This document shows, one piece after another, positions 36,205-44,129 of a DNA stretch of 64,000 bases (position 1 is the first letter of the stretch; every line of letters starts with the position of its first letter). The notes beneath the pieces are model-generated. The model was not told the DNA's origin and did not search any database. It saw only the letters and a program-made list of their open reading frames with translations. The stretch covers positions 62,001 through 126,000 of the forward strand of contig JACJWY010000001.1 in the NCBI GenBank assembly GCA_020636955.1. Reading direction: 5' to 3'. The position numbers and the translations under genes were made by a program. The stretch comes from Thermoleophilales bacterium. Its GTDB lineage: Bacteria > Actinomycetota > Thermoleophilia > Solirubrobacterales > 70-9.

Positions 36205-37048
36205 AAGGCGTGGCATGGGCCGCGGGCTCGGCGCAATCCTTCCGGAGAGCGCCTCCGGGCCGGACATGCGGGAGCTGCCGGTCGACTCGATCGACCGGAA
36301 CCCCGATCAGCCTCGTACCAACTTTTCATCCGAGGCCCTCGAGGCGCTGGCTGAATCGATCCGGGCGAGCGGAGTGGTCCAACCACTTATCGTCAGACCT
36401 GCCGGTCGGGGCAAGTACGAGATCATCGCCGGAGAAAGGCGCTGGCGAGCGGCACAGATGGCCGGTGTCGAGAAGGTTCCGGTGGTCATTCGCGACTCCG
36501 ATGAAGCCGACCGGCTCGAAGTGGCCCTGATCGAAAACATGGTCCGGGAGAACCTCAACCCGGTGGAAGAGGCCAAGGCCTGCGCCGCCCTGGTCGAGGA
36601 TCTCGGCCTGAGCAAGGAAGAACTCGGCAAGCGGGTCGGCAGGAGCCGGCCCCAGATCTCGAATCTGATCCGTCTCCTCGACCTGCCCGACGATGTTCTC
36701 GACATGCTCGAGCAGGGGGAACTCTCCGAAGGTCACGGCCGGGCGATCCTCCAGGTGCCAGACCACGCCGACCGCCGCAAGCTCGCAAAGCAGGCGAGAA
36801 AGGAAGGCTGGTCCGTCCGCCAGACCGAGGCCGGGGCACGCTCACTCGCCGCGGGCCAGGCAAAGCGCGGGCGTGGCAGAAGCACCCTTTCGGCAGAGGA
36901 AGAAGAAGCGATCGGCAATGTGACCGAACGTCTTGAGACCGGTCTGGACCGCCCGGTCAGGATTCGGCCGAAGGGCAAGGGACTGGTGGTCGAGATCGAG
37001 CTCGAGGACCTGGATCAGGCGATCGACATCGCTGACCGGCTCGACTGA
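36197..37048 (+). CDS. parB: Chromosome partitioning protein ParB
   Basis: 283 residues from the GTG at 36197, which has GGAGG 9 bases upstream inside parA; the ATG at 36215 is a fallback. The N-terminus RRGMGRGLGAILPE is the ParA-interacting part. GERRWRAAQMAG and ENMVRENLNPVEEAKA near residues 80-115 are the CTP-binding motifs of the ParB/Srx fold. A helix-turn-helix follows (LSKEELGKRVGRSRPQISN). The C-terminal dimer domain is conserved. It should load at the parS-like site at 32986. Confidence 0.96.
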   Translation: MAERRGMGRGLGAILPESASGPDMRELPVDSIDRNPDQPRTNFSSEALEALAESIRASGVVQPLIVRPAGRGKYEIIAGERRWRAAQMAGVEKVPVVIRDSDEADRLEVALIENMVRENLNPVEEAKACAALVEDLGLSKEELGKRVGRSRPQISNLIRLLDLPDDVLDMLEQGELSEGHGRAILQVPDHADRRKLAKQARKEGWSVRQTEAGARSLAAGQAKRGRGRSTLSAEEEEAIGNVTERLETGLDRPVRIRPKGKGLVVEIELEDLDQAIDIADRLD

Positions 37049-37114
37049 TCGCGGAACGACACAACGCTCCGGCACCATAAATTTCACCTGCCGACGCCAG
37101 GGCGGGGTCACAAG

Positions 37115-37120
37115 TAGAAT
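37115..37120 (+). promoter_or_regulatory. tRNA-Ile -10 box
   Basis: TAGAAT lies 14 bases upstream of the mature tRNA-Ile 5' end, fitting a short precursor trimmed by RNase P. No -35 element is recognisable at 17 bases. Confidence 0.45.
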
Positions 37121-37134
37121 CCTCGGTCCCTCGG

Positions 37135-37208
<74 letters not shown>

Positions 37209-37214
37209 CTGCCT

Positions 37215-37231
37215 GACCCCGTCTCGGGGTC
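37215..37231 (+). terminator. Small hairpin after tRNA-Ile
   Basis: GACCCC (37215-37220), a 5-base loop and GGGGTC (37226-37231), 6 bases after the tRNA end. No U-run follows. It could end the tRNA transcript just before the next promoter. Confidence 0.4.
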
Positions 37232-37241
37232 TCCTCCCACC

Positions 37242-37247
37242 TATAAT
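37242..37247 (+). promoter_or_regulatory. Perfect -10 box for the bifunctional nuclease gene
   Basis: TATAAT, the only perfect match found directly upstream of a gene here, ends 9 bases before the ATG at 37257. The transcript would have a leader of 0-3 bases. No -35 is visible, and the upstream hairpin leaves little room. Confidence 0.6.
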
Positions 37248-37256
37248 CGGGTCTCG

Positions 37257-37745
37257 ATGCGCGAGGTTCAGATCTATGGAGTCAGCTTCGACATGGTCGG
37301 CAAGCAGCCGATCGTCCTCCTGAAGACGATCGACGACAACCGCTACCTGCCGATCTGGATCGGCCATCCCGAAGCGGCCGCGATCCTGATGAAACTGCAG
37401 GGAGCCGACACACCGCGACCGATGACCCATGACCTGATGATCGACATGCTCGACCAGGTCGAGACCAAGGTGGAGAAGATTTCCGTCAACGAGTTGCGCG
37501 ACAACACCTTCTTCGCGACCATCACGCTGTCGGTTTCCGGCACCGAGATCGAGATCGATTCCAGGCCCTCCGATGCGCTCGCACTCGCGGTCCGCGTCCA
37601 GGCCCCGATCTTCGTCGCCGAAGAAGTGATCGAGGAATCCTCGATCGAATTCGACCAGGACATCGAGGACAACGAGCAGGTTGTCGAGAAGTTCAAGGAT
37701 TTCCTCGACGACGTCTCCCCCGAAGACTTCCTCCAGGATTCCTGA
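37257..37745 (+). CDS. Bifunctional nuclease family (DUF151) protein
   Basis: 162 residues from the ATG at 37257. A longer frame reaching into tRNA-Ile is rejected. MREVQIYGVSFDMVGKQPIV, YLPIWIGHPEAAAILMKLQG near residue 32 and SRPSDALALAVRVQAPIFVA near 103 are the BFN/DUF151 signature. Plant members have RNase and DNase activity; bacterial members are widespread but mostly uncharacterised. The final 40 residues are acidic. It is transcribed alone from a perfect -10 box. Confidence 0.88.
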   Translation: MREVQIYGVSFDMVGKQPIVLLKTIDDNRYLPIWIGHPEAAAILMKLQGADTPRPMTHDLMIDMLDQVETKVEKISVNELRDNTFFATITLSVSGTEIEIDSRPSDALALAVRVQAPIFVAEEVIEESSIEFDQDIEDNEQVVEKFKDFLDDVSPEDFLQDS

Positions 37746-37834
37746 CCCGCCCCCGGCAAGGCTCGACTTCACCCGCTATACCGGGCGCTGCTCCATACCC
37801 CGGCCAGACGTTCTTCGAGACTTCAAGCCGGATT

Positions 37835-37898
37835 CGGGGGTACGGTTTCGGGACCTCTGGATGGGGAGCGAAGCGACGGTCCCGGGGCCGTACCCCCG
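37835..37898. repeat. 21-bp inverted repeat between convergent genes
   Basis: Left arm 37835-37855 and right arm 37878-37898 pair over 21 bases; the only three differences become G.U pairs in plus-sense RNA. The loop is 22 bases. A further GCCGG/CCGGC pair lies just outside (about 37827 and 37902). It occupies the 225-bp gap between the convergent nuclease-family and ddl genes (37746-37970), where nothing else was found, and probably terminates one or both. Confidence 0.65.
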
Positions 37899-37970
37899 CA
37901 GCCGGCAGGAAAGCCAGGGAATGAAGACGGGGAAGCAGGGGTGAACGGCCTGGAAATGTGGGGGTCGGGC

Positions 37971-38894
37971 CTATCCGTTGAGTGCGAGGTCCAGGATCTT
38001 TTGGACCATGGCATCGAAGTCGAGTCCGGCGGCCTCGGCGGCCTGGGGGAGCAGGGAGGTTTCCGTGAGGCCGGGGATCGCGTTGATCTCGAGCACCTGG
38101 GGGCCTGAATCGCCAAGCATGATGTCCACCCGGGCGAATCCGGAGCAGCCCAGGGCCTGGTAGGCCCCGAGCGCGACCCTTTCGATCTCCGCGGATTCGG
38201 CTTCTCCGAGTTCGGCCGGACACTCGAAACTGGCCCCGCCGATCTCGTAGCGGGCCTCGAAGTCATAGGCATTGCTGTCGGTCGGGATCGCCTCGACCAC
38301 GGGCAGTGCCTCTCCGCCCAGCACCGATACCGCCAGTTCGCGTCCGCTGATCCAGGTTTCGAGCAGGGCCCGGTTGTCGTAACTCAGGGCGGTGATCAAG
38401 GCGTTAGGGATCTGTTCCAGTTCGGTCACCACCTTGACGCCGAGTGAGGATCCCTGCGAGGCGGGCTTGGCTACGAGCGGCAGGCCGACCCGTTCCACAG
38501 CAGCGACGAAGGTCGAGGCGGCGCCGAAATCCCGGATCGCCGCCTCCGAATAAGTGACCCAGTCCGGAGTCGGCAGCTCATGTTCGCGAAGGATGTACTT
38601 GGCAAGGCTCTTGTCCATGCAGCGCTTGCAGGCGGCGACGCCTGGACCCGTATAGGGGATGTCCAGCAATTCGAGCAGCGCCTGGACGGTGCCATCCTCG
38701 CCCTCGGTCCCGTGCAGAGCGATGAAGGCGACATCGGGTCTTTTCGCCTCGAGCCGGCTGACCAGCTCGGTGCCGAGGTCCATCACATCGACATCGTGGC
38801 CAAGATCGAGCAGGGCCTCGGTCACCCGCTGCCCCGAGCGCAGCGAAACGCCGCGTTCAAGTGAACGGCCACCCTGAAGCAACGCCACCCTCAC
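37971..38894 (-). CDS. D-alanine--D-alanine ligase (copy 2)
   Basis: 307 residues, the short Ddl size. MRVALLQGGRSLERGVSLRSG, the LHGTEGEDGTVQ loop near residue 60, KPASQGSSLGVKV near 143 and EINAIPGLTETSLLPQAA near 270 are the ATP-grasp and active-site motifs. It joins D-Ala to D-Ala or a related substrate. It is clearly diverged from the ddl at 10.9 kb, with no EPGE insert and a different N-terminus. It overlaps the aminotransferase gene by 4 bp, so a shared role in amino-acid or dipeptide metabolism is possible. Substrate specificity is not provable here. Confidence 0.9.
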   Translation of the reverse strand: MRVALLQGGRSLERGVSLRSGQRVTEALLDLGHDVDVMDLGTELVSRLEAKRPDVAFIALHGTEGEDGTVQALLELLDIPYTGPGVAACKRCMDKSLAKYILREHELPTPDWVTYSEAAIRDFGAASTFVAAVERVGLPLVAKPASQGSSLGVKVVTELEQIPNALITALSYDNRALLETWISGRELAVSVLGGEALPVVEAIPTDSNAYDFEARYEIGGASFECPAELGEAESAEIERVALGAYQALGCSGFARVDIMLGDSGPQVLEINAIPGLTETSLLPQAAEAAGLDFDAMVQKILDLALNG

Positions 38895-40213
38895 GAGGGA
38901 TCCTCCCCGGAGGGCCGCGGCGGAAGCCTCATTTCATCGGTCGAGGTCATCGTCTCGTAGAGTCGCAACATCTCCCGCGCCACCTGTCCGATCCGGCGGA
39001 TTCCCTCGATGATTTCGTCCTCCCTCACGCCCGAGAAATTGAGGCGCATCGAGCTCGCGCCGCGACCGTCCACATAAGCATTCGGACCTGGAACGAAAGC
39101 GACGTTCTTCGAAAGAGCCTTGGCCAGGAGGTCCTCGGTGCTGAGTACATCCGGCATGGTCGCCCAGATGAAGAGCCCCCCCTGGGGCTTGTTCCAGCTG
39201 GCCCCATGCGGGAAGTACTCCGCCATCGCACTGACCATCACATCCCGCCGTGCCCGGTAGATGTCGGTCAATTCGGCAACGTACTCGCGCCAGCGGCCAC
39301 TCTGGAAGAAATGCCCGGCGAAATCCTGGGTCAGAGTCGAGGTGCAGAGATCGGCGGCCTGCTTCCCGAGCACCACTTTCTCGCGGATCGGTGTCGGGGT
39401 GACCAGCCACCCGATCCGCAGCCCGGCCGAGAGAATCTTCGAGAAAGTGCCCAGGTAGATGACGTAGTTGCCGCCGTCGAGGCTGTAGAGGGTGGGGAGG
39501 GGCTCGCCCTCGAATCGCAGGAGGCCGTAGGGATTGTCCTCGATTACGAGGATCTCCTTTTCCCTGGCGATCTCGACCAGGCGCCGGCGCCGCTCCAGCG
39601 AAAGGGTTACTCCGCCCGGGTTCTGGAAGGTCGGAATCGAGTAGATGAACTTTGGCCTGCGGCCCTCGGACTCGAGCCGATCGAGCATCTCCTCGAGCAG
39701 GTCGATGCGCATCCCGTCGGCATCCAGCTCGATCTGCCGGACATCGGCTTCGTAAGAGCAGAAGGTCGGGATCGCGCCCGGGTAGGTAGGGGCGTCGCAG
39801 ATGATCACATCCCCGGGATCGATCAGGGTCTTGGTGATCAGGTCGATCCCCTGCTGGCCACCGGTGGTCACGGTGATGTCGATCGCATCGACCCGGGTTC
39901 CTTCGGCCGCCATCACTTCGACGATCTGCTCGCGGACCAGCCACGATCCCTCGGTCGGCCCGTACTGCAGGACCTCAGCAACCGCCGTCTTCTCGATCCG
40001 GTGCATCTCCGCCGCAAAAGCCTCCGGCGGAAAGGTCGAAGTGTCGGGGAGTCCGCCGGCCAGCGAGATCACCTCTGGCCTGGCGGTGATCTCCATCATG
40101 TCCCGCATCGCCGAGGAACGCATCACCCGGGTTCGTCGGGCGAACAGGGAGGCATAACGCTCGAGGTCTTTTGCCCGGGTCTGCTGACGCCGGGGAGGTG
40201 GTGAGGCCGCCAT
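38891..40213 (-). CDS. PLP-dependent class I/II aminotransferase
   Basis: 440 residues from the ATG at 40213; a start at 40249 adds only 12 basic residues. The fold-type I pattern is clear: VISLAGGLPDTSTFPPEAF near residue 50, QYGPTEGSWLVREQI near 85, ENPYGLLRFEGEPLPTLYS-like near 225, and the PLP lysine in GTFSKILSAGLRIGWL near 253. It resembles 2-aminoadipate (LysN-type) and MocR-family aminotransferases without the DNA-binding domain. It is first in a two-gene unit with ddl copy 2 (4-bp overlap). The amino donor and product are unknown. Confidence 0.87.
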   Translation of the reverse strand: MAASPPPRRQQTRAKDLERYASLFARRTRVMRSSAMRDMMEITARPEVISLAGGLPDTSTFPPEAFAAEMHRIEKTAVAEVLQYGPTEGSWLVREQIVEVMAAEGTRVDAIDITVTTGGQQGIDLITKTLIDPGDVIICDAPTYPGAIPTFCSYEADVRQIELDADGMRIDLLEEMLDRLESEGRRPKFIYSIPTFQNPGGVTLSLERRRRLVEIAREKEILVIEDNPYGLLRFEGEPLPTLYSLDGGNYVIYLGTFSKILSAGLRIGWLVTPTPIREKVVLGKQAADLCTSTLTQDFAGHFFQSGRWREYVAELTDIYRARRDVMVSAMAEYFPHGASWNKPQGGLFIWATMPDVLSTEDLLAKALSKNVAFVPGPNAYVDGRGASSMRLNFSGVREDEIIEGIRRIGQVAREMLRLYETMTSTDEMRLPPRPSGEDPS

Positions 40214-40659
40214 CCTTCTATTCTGCCGGTATCGACACTTTCTCGACAATATGCCTCGGCCTGGGAATCGGCATTGCCACCGGCATGATCGCCGGCACCA
40301 CTGCTCTCGAAGGCTCTGCCCGCGGCCGGATGGTGGTGCTTGCCGCGATCATCGGGGCGGTTCTCGGCTATCTGGGCACCTCGGTCAAGGACGGTTCGGT
40401 GATCATCGGCGCCCTGATCGGAGCACTCGCTGCCGGCTTCGCCTGTGCGGTCGTAAGCGACGTGATTGCCGGGGCCCAGAGACGGGGCGGTACGGCTGCC
40501 CTGGCCGCAATCGCGGTCTTCGCCGCACTCGTCATCGCGGTCATTTGCGTGATCGTGCCGGTCTTCGCGATCATTCCGGCGGCCTTCATTGTTTTCCTCG
40601 CCTGGCGACGCCGCCGACAGGCGGACCGCAAGCACGCTGGTCTTCGCGTTCTGCGTTAG
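40198..40659 (+). CDS. Small polytopic membrane protein
   Basis: About 153 residues with four or five hydrophobic, Gly/Ala-rich helices: ICLGLGIGIATGMIAG, VVLAAIIGAVLGYLG, IIGALIGALAAGFACAVV and a C-terminal pair before a basic tail (AWRRRRQADRK). No family is recognised. The start is uncertain: GTG codons at 40198 and 40201 follow GGGGAGG closely, and a TTG at 40171 is also open. All overlap the divergent aminotransferase start by a few bases. It ends 11 bp before the phosphodiesterase gene, so co-transcription is likely. Confidence 0.55.
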   Translation: MVRPPSFYSAGIDTFSTICLGLGIGIATGMIAGTTALEGSARGRMVVLAAIIGAVLGYLGTSVKDGSVIIGALIGALAAGFACAVVSDVIAGAQRRGGTAALAAIAVFAALVIAVICVIVPVFAIIPAAFIVFLAWRRRRQADRKHAGLRVLR

Positions 40660-40670
40660 GGGTCTTACGG

Positions 40671-42305
40671 GTGGCGAAAAAGCTGGTCCTTGCCTATGTC
40701 GATTCGCTCCGCACCGACATGCTCCGGCAGACGATCGACGAGGGTCGCGCCCCGACCTTCAGCCGGTTGCTCAAACGCGGAACCCTGGTCGGCGACTGCG
40801 TTTCCTCGTTTCCTTCGGTGACCCCGGTCGCCTCGGCCGAAATGGTCACCGGCGTTCAGGCTGACCAACACTGGATCAGCGGCATGAACTGGTTTCACCG
40901 CGCCGAGCAGCGCTACGTCGAGTACGGCTCCTCGCTCGAGGCGACCAGGGCCTTCGGGCTCTTCCGTTCGCTGCATGACCTCGTCTACAACATGAACCTC
41001 AGCCATCTGAGTCCCTCGGTCGAAACGGTTTTCGAGACCCTCGATGACGTCGACATCCGCACCGCGTCAACGCCATTTCTCATCTACCGGGGCCGCCACC
41101 GCCACGAGGTGAACATCGCGGGGATAACCGGCAAGGCGATCGAGGCCGGGATTCTCAAGTTCGACTACGGAACCTGGGGCCCGCGGGAGCTCTTTTACGG
41201 GGACCTCTATACCTCGATGGAAACCAAGTGCAAACCGAGTTCCATTCCCGGCAAGCGCGACATGTATTCGGCCTGCTGTGGCGCAGAGCTGATCTCCCGC
41301 GACGCCTTCGACTTCATGTTGCTCGCCTTTCCCGACAACGACAACTACTCGCATCGACACGGCCCGCTGGCCTCGGTCCGGTCGATCGAAAGGGCCGACT
41401 ACTGCATGGCGGAGGTGGTCCGGGCGGCCGGAGGCATCGAACCGTTTCTCAAGGATCACGCGCTGATCCTGCTGGCCGATCATGCCCACACCGCCGTCGA
41501 AGACACCTACGACGTGATCGAGTGGATGAGTCGCAAGTGGAAGGTGTTGCCGCCGTCCTCCGAAGAACCGGAAGAAGCTGAGGTCGCGGTCAGCCCGACC
41601 TCGCGTGCTGCCCACATCTATCTGCTGGCCGAGCAGGACAACCCGGTCCGCCACCGGCGGATCCGCGAGCACCTGTTCGGACTCGACGGCACCGAACTGG
41701 TCGTCTGGACCGAAAGGGACGGTACTCCGGTTGCCCGTTCCACCCGGCCGGGACATCTTCAACCCGGCAACGTCGCCGTCGTGGAGAGGGCCGGCCGCCG
41801 TCTTGACTTCTTCCCGCTTGTTGCCGGGCAAGGTGACCCCGGCATCCCGGAGGCGCCGCAGCTTTCCGACGCTGGAGGTCGAAAAGTTGCGGCACCTCTG
41901 CCGGTCGAAAGCCGTGAAACGGTCACCGACCGCCGGGGACGGGAGTGGTCGATCAGCGGCAACCTCGAGGCGCTAGGCGCCTCGGTTGAGAACGGCGTGA
42001 TCGAGATGCCGGATTACCCGGATGGTCTCGGTCGGCTCTGGTCGGCTCTGGTCGCGCCCCATGGCGGCGACATCATTGTCTCGGTCGCGCTTGGCTACGA
42101 ATGTGTGGACTGGGGCGGCGCGGCTCACGTGCCAGGTGGCAGCCACGGCTCGCTTCGCAGGGAGGACTCCGAAGGGCCACTCCTCTTCGTCGGCTGCGGT
42201 CCGGATTCACCGGACCCGGAAACCGCCGCCCGCCACCAGGCCCGCCGCCAATGGGGCCTCCAGGACGTTGCGCCGATTATTCACGAGCATTTCGCAGTTT
42301 CGTAA
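40671..42305 (+). CDS. Type I phosphodiesterase / alkaline phosphatase superfamily protein
   Basis: 544 residues from the GTG at 40671; a longer frame through the upstream membrane protein gene is rejected. KLVLAYVDSLRTDMLRQTI at the N-terminus supplies a metal Asp. FPSVTPVASAEMVTG near residue 45 holds the Thr nucleophile, and FPDNDNYSHRHGPL near 220 and LLADHAHTAVEDTYD near 265 give further metal Asp and His ligands. These are marks of the nucleotide pyrophosphatase/phosphodiesterase family. No signal peptide is seen, so it looks cytoplasmic, which is less usual. A 10-bp tandem duplication near 42030 codes L-W-S-A-L. The substrate is unknown. Confidence 0.82.
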   Translation: MAKKLVLAYVDSLRTDMLRQTIDEGRAPTFSRLLKRGTLVGDCVSSFPSVTPVASAEMVTGVQADQHWISGMNWFHRAEQRYVEYGSSLEATRAFGLFRSLHDLVYNMNLSHLSPSVETVFETLDDVDIRTASTPFLIYRGRHRHEVNIAGITGKAIEAGILKFDYGTWGPRELFYGDLYTSMETKCKPSSIPGKRDMYSACCGAELISRDAFDFMLLAFPDNDNYSHRHGPLASVRSIERADYCMAEVVRAAGGIEPFLKDHALILLADHAHTAVEDTYDVIEWMSRKWKVLPPSSEEPEEAEVAVSPTSRAAHIYLLAEQDNPVRHRRIREHLFGLDGTELVVWTERDGTPVARSTRPGHLQPGNVAVVERAGRRLDFFPLVAGQGDPGIPEAPQLSDAGGRKVAAPLPVESRETVTDRRGREWSISGNLEALGASVENGVIEMPDYPDGLGRLWSALVAPHGGDIIVSVALGYECVDWGGAAHVPGGSHGSLRREDSEGPLLFVGCGPDSPDPETAARHQARRQWGLQDVAPIIHEHFAVS

Positions 42306-42341
42306 CAAAATCCCCGCAAATCCCGGTCAATCTCAGGTTAG

Positions 42342-42455
42342 ATGTACCGGACACGAAGGAACAACCGGAAGGTCGAATTCCTCGTCACCGCGGCGGTAGT
42401 GCTCGTCGCCTTCGCCGTCAATTACATCGATCCGATCCAGGCATCCCCGGTGTGA
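42342..42455 (+). CDS. Candidate 37-aa single-pass membrane peptide
   Basis: A short frame coding a basic N-terminus (MYRTRRNNRKVE), one hydrophobic segment (FLVTAAVVLVAFAVNYI) and a short polar tail. The positive-inside arrangement is sensible for a membrane peptide. It lies 36 bp after the phosphodiesterase gene in the 245-bp gap before the convergent phosphoesterase gene. There is no clear ribosome site. It may be real or chance; see the partner frame that follows 10 bp later. Confidence 0.35.
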   Translation: MYRTRRNNRKVEFLVTAAVVLVAFAVNYIDPIQASPV

Positions 42456-42465
42456 AGGTGACAGG

Positions 42466-42579
42466 ATGAGACTGATCGTGGCCCTGATTGGCATCACCGC
42501 CAGCTGGCTCGCGCTCAGTCAGATGCCGGCCGACATCGGCAAGCCGGAGCTCAGCTGGCCGGTTCGAGGATCTGGGTGA
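42466..42579 (+). CDS. Candidate second 37-aa peptide
   Basis: A second frame of exactly the same length, starting ATG 10 bp after the previous stop with AAGGTGACAGG just upstream. It codes MRLIVALIGITASWLALSQM and then a polar tail. Its last 29 bases overlap the 3' end of the convergent YmdB-like gene. The hydrophobic segment is short. Support comes only from codon structure, the ribosome-site-like sequence and pairing with the first peptide. Confidence 0.3.
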   Translation: MRLIVALIGITASWLALSQMPADIGKPELSWPVRGSG

Positions 42580-43351
42580 AATCGGTTGCCAGACCCTTTT
42601 CATCAATCCCGATTGCGGCGCCCATCACCCAGACATCGTCGGTGGCGGATTCGAAACGAACCGGCATGTCGGTTCGCATCTTCTCTATCGCCTGCTCCTT
42701 CTTCACGCCGAGCACGGAGTCGCGAGCGCCGGTCATGCCGACGTCCGAGATGAAGGCGGTGCCCTGCGGCAGCACCCTGCCATCCGCGGTCGGTACGTGG
42801 GTGTGAGTGCCGAGCACCGCGGCGACCCGCCCGTCCAGGTACCAGCCCATCGCCACCTTTTCGCTGGTCACCTCGGCGTGGAAATCGACGATGACCGTGT
42901 CCGCGGCGCCGCTCTTCTCAAGATCCGCGAGTAACCGGTCAACCTCGTCAAAGGGCGAGCGGGCCGCGTCGAGGCCGATTTTGCCGATCAGGTTTATCAC
43001 CGCCACCTGATACGCCGGACCCCCATCGGCCGGGTTTACTCTGACGACGCATAGTCCCTTGCCCGGGTTGGCATGGCGGTAATTGGCCGGGCGGATCACG
43101 TTCTCGGCCCGGTCCAGGAAATCCCAGCTTTCCCGCTGCCGGTAGCTGTGGTTGCCGAGGGTGATCACGTCGGCTCCGGCGGCGAAGATGTCCTTCGCGG
43201 TCTTCTCGGTGATGCCGAGACCACCGGCCGAGTTCTCCCCGTTGACCACGATCAGGTCAGGGGCATGCTCTTCACGCAGTCGGGGCATCACCGCGGCCAG
43301 GCCACCGCGTCCGGGGCTGCCGACCACATCGCCTATGAAAAGGAGCTTCAC
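42551..43351 (-). CDS. YmdB-like metallophosphoesterase
   Basis: 266 residues, GTG start. MKLLFIGDVVGSPGRGGLAAV, VVNGENSAGGLGITEK near residue 35, ITLGNHSYRQRES near 62, VDFHAEVTSEKVAMGWYLDG near 150 and GTHTHVPTADGRVLP near 180 match the family of Bacillus YmdB, a di-metal phosphodiesterase active on cyclic mononucleotides. The Asn-His pair is followed by Ser-Tyr where YmdB has Thr-Trp. It is divergent from an ABC transporter gene; the 37-bp gap contains a perfect dyad that could regulate both. Confidence 0.88.
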   Translation of the reverse strand: MKLLFIGDVVGSPGRGGLAAVMPRLREEHAPDLIVVNGENSAGGLGITEKTAKDIFAAGADVITLGNHSYRQRESWDFLDRAENVIRPANYRHANPGKGLCVVRVNPADGGPAYQVAVINLIGKIGLDAARSPFDEVDRLLADLEKSGAADTVIVDFHAEVTSEKVAMGWYLDGRVAAVLGTHTHVPTADGRVLPQGTAFISDVGMTGARDSVLGVKKEQAIEKMRTDMPVRFESATDDVWVMGAAIGIDEKGLATDFTQILEPAS

Positions 43352-43360
43352 GGGGGCAAC

Positions 43361-43378
43361 TTACCCGCAAGCGGGTAA
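43361..43378. promoter_or_regulatory. Perfect dyad between two divergent leaderless-type genes
   Basis: TTACCCGCAAGCGGGTAA: 8-bp arms around a 2-base centre. The two GTG starts lie 10 bases either side (43351 minus, 43389 plus). Each outer edge supplies a TAAnTT hexamer 6-7 bases from the start codon, so the dyad could be both a double promoter and a repressor site. Confidence 0.45.
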
Positions 43379-43388
43379 CTTCTTCGCG

Positions 43389-44129
43389 GTGCCTCCTCAG
43401 GTGACAGGCGAAAACCCCGCGCTGGCGGCCCGGGGAGTCTCGAAGTCTTTCGACGGACGTTCGGCCCTGAAGGGGGTCGACTTCGAGGTCGGCCCGGGCG
43501 AGGTTGTGGCGCTGATCGGCCCGAACGGCGCCGGCAAGACGACCCTGCTTTCGATTCTCGCCGGTATCGCCGAGCCCGACTCGGGCGAAGTCGCCGGTGA
43601 CGGGGTGGCCTGGGTTCCGCAGCAGGCTGCCCTCTACCGCCGGCTCAGCGTGCAGGAGAACCTGTTGCTTTTCGCCCGTCTCCAGCACGACGCCGGGCAG
43701 ACCGACGAGAACCCGTCGCTCATGGTCAAGCGGATGCTCGACCTGACCGGCCTGGCGGAAAGGGCGGCCGACCGGGTTGGAACTCTCTCCGGCGGCAACC
43801 AGCAGCGGGTCAACATCGCGATCGGCCTGATGGCGGGACCATCTGTGCTCCTGCTCGATGAGCCGAGCGTCGGGCTCGACCCGGCCCAGCGGGAAAGGCT
43901 CTGGGGTTTCGTGCTGGACCTGGTCCGGGAAGGAACTGCGGTCGCCTTTTCGACTCATGACATCCAGGAGGCGGAACGCTACGCCGAACGCATCGTTGCG
44001 GTCGCCGAGGGCGAGGGCATCTTTAGCGGCACCGCCGATGAACTGCGCCAGGCGGTAGAGGCCGGAGGTGCCAGGTCCGAAGATCTGGAGACCTCCTTCC
44101 TCGCATTTCTCAGAGAACGGGGTCACTGA
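43389..44129 (+). CDS. ABC transporter ATP-binding protein
   Basis: 246 residues from the GTG at 43389; a GTG at 43401 is also possible, and a frame reaching back to 43152 overlaps the divergent gene and is rejected. LIGPNGAGKTTLLSILAG near residue 42 is Walker A, VPQQAALYRRLSVQENLL the Q-loop region, TLSGGNQQRVNIAIGLM near 130 the signature, LLLDEPSVGLDP Walker B and STHDIQEAERYAE the switch histidine. It pairs with the ABC-2 permease gene, which starts on the last base of its stop codon. It resembles drug or Na+ exporters of the CcmA/NatA type. Confidence 0.92.
   Translation: MPPQVTGENPALAARGVSKSFDGRSALKGVDFEVGPGEVVALIGPNGAGKTTLLSILAGIAEPDSGEVAGDGVAWVPQQAALYRRLSVQENLLLFARLQHDAGQTDENPSLMVKRMLDLTGLAERAADRVGTLSGGNQQRVNIAIGLMAGPSVLLLDEPSVGLDPAQRERLWGFVLDLVREGTAVAFSTHDIQEAERYAERIVAVAEGEGIFSGTADELRQAVEAGGARSEDLETSFLAFLRERGH

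Noticed and set aside
42025..42060. Tandem 10-bp repeat in the phosphodiesterase gene
   Set aside because: Only two copies, in frame neutral and short; likely a chance duplication rather than a functional repeat.
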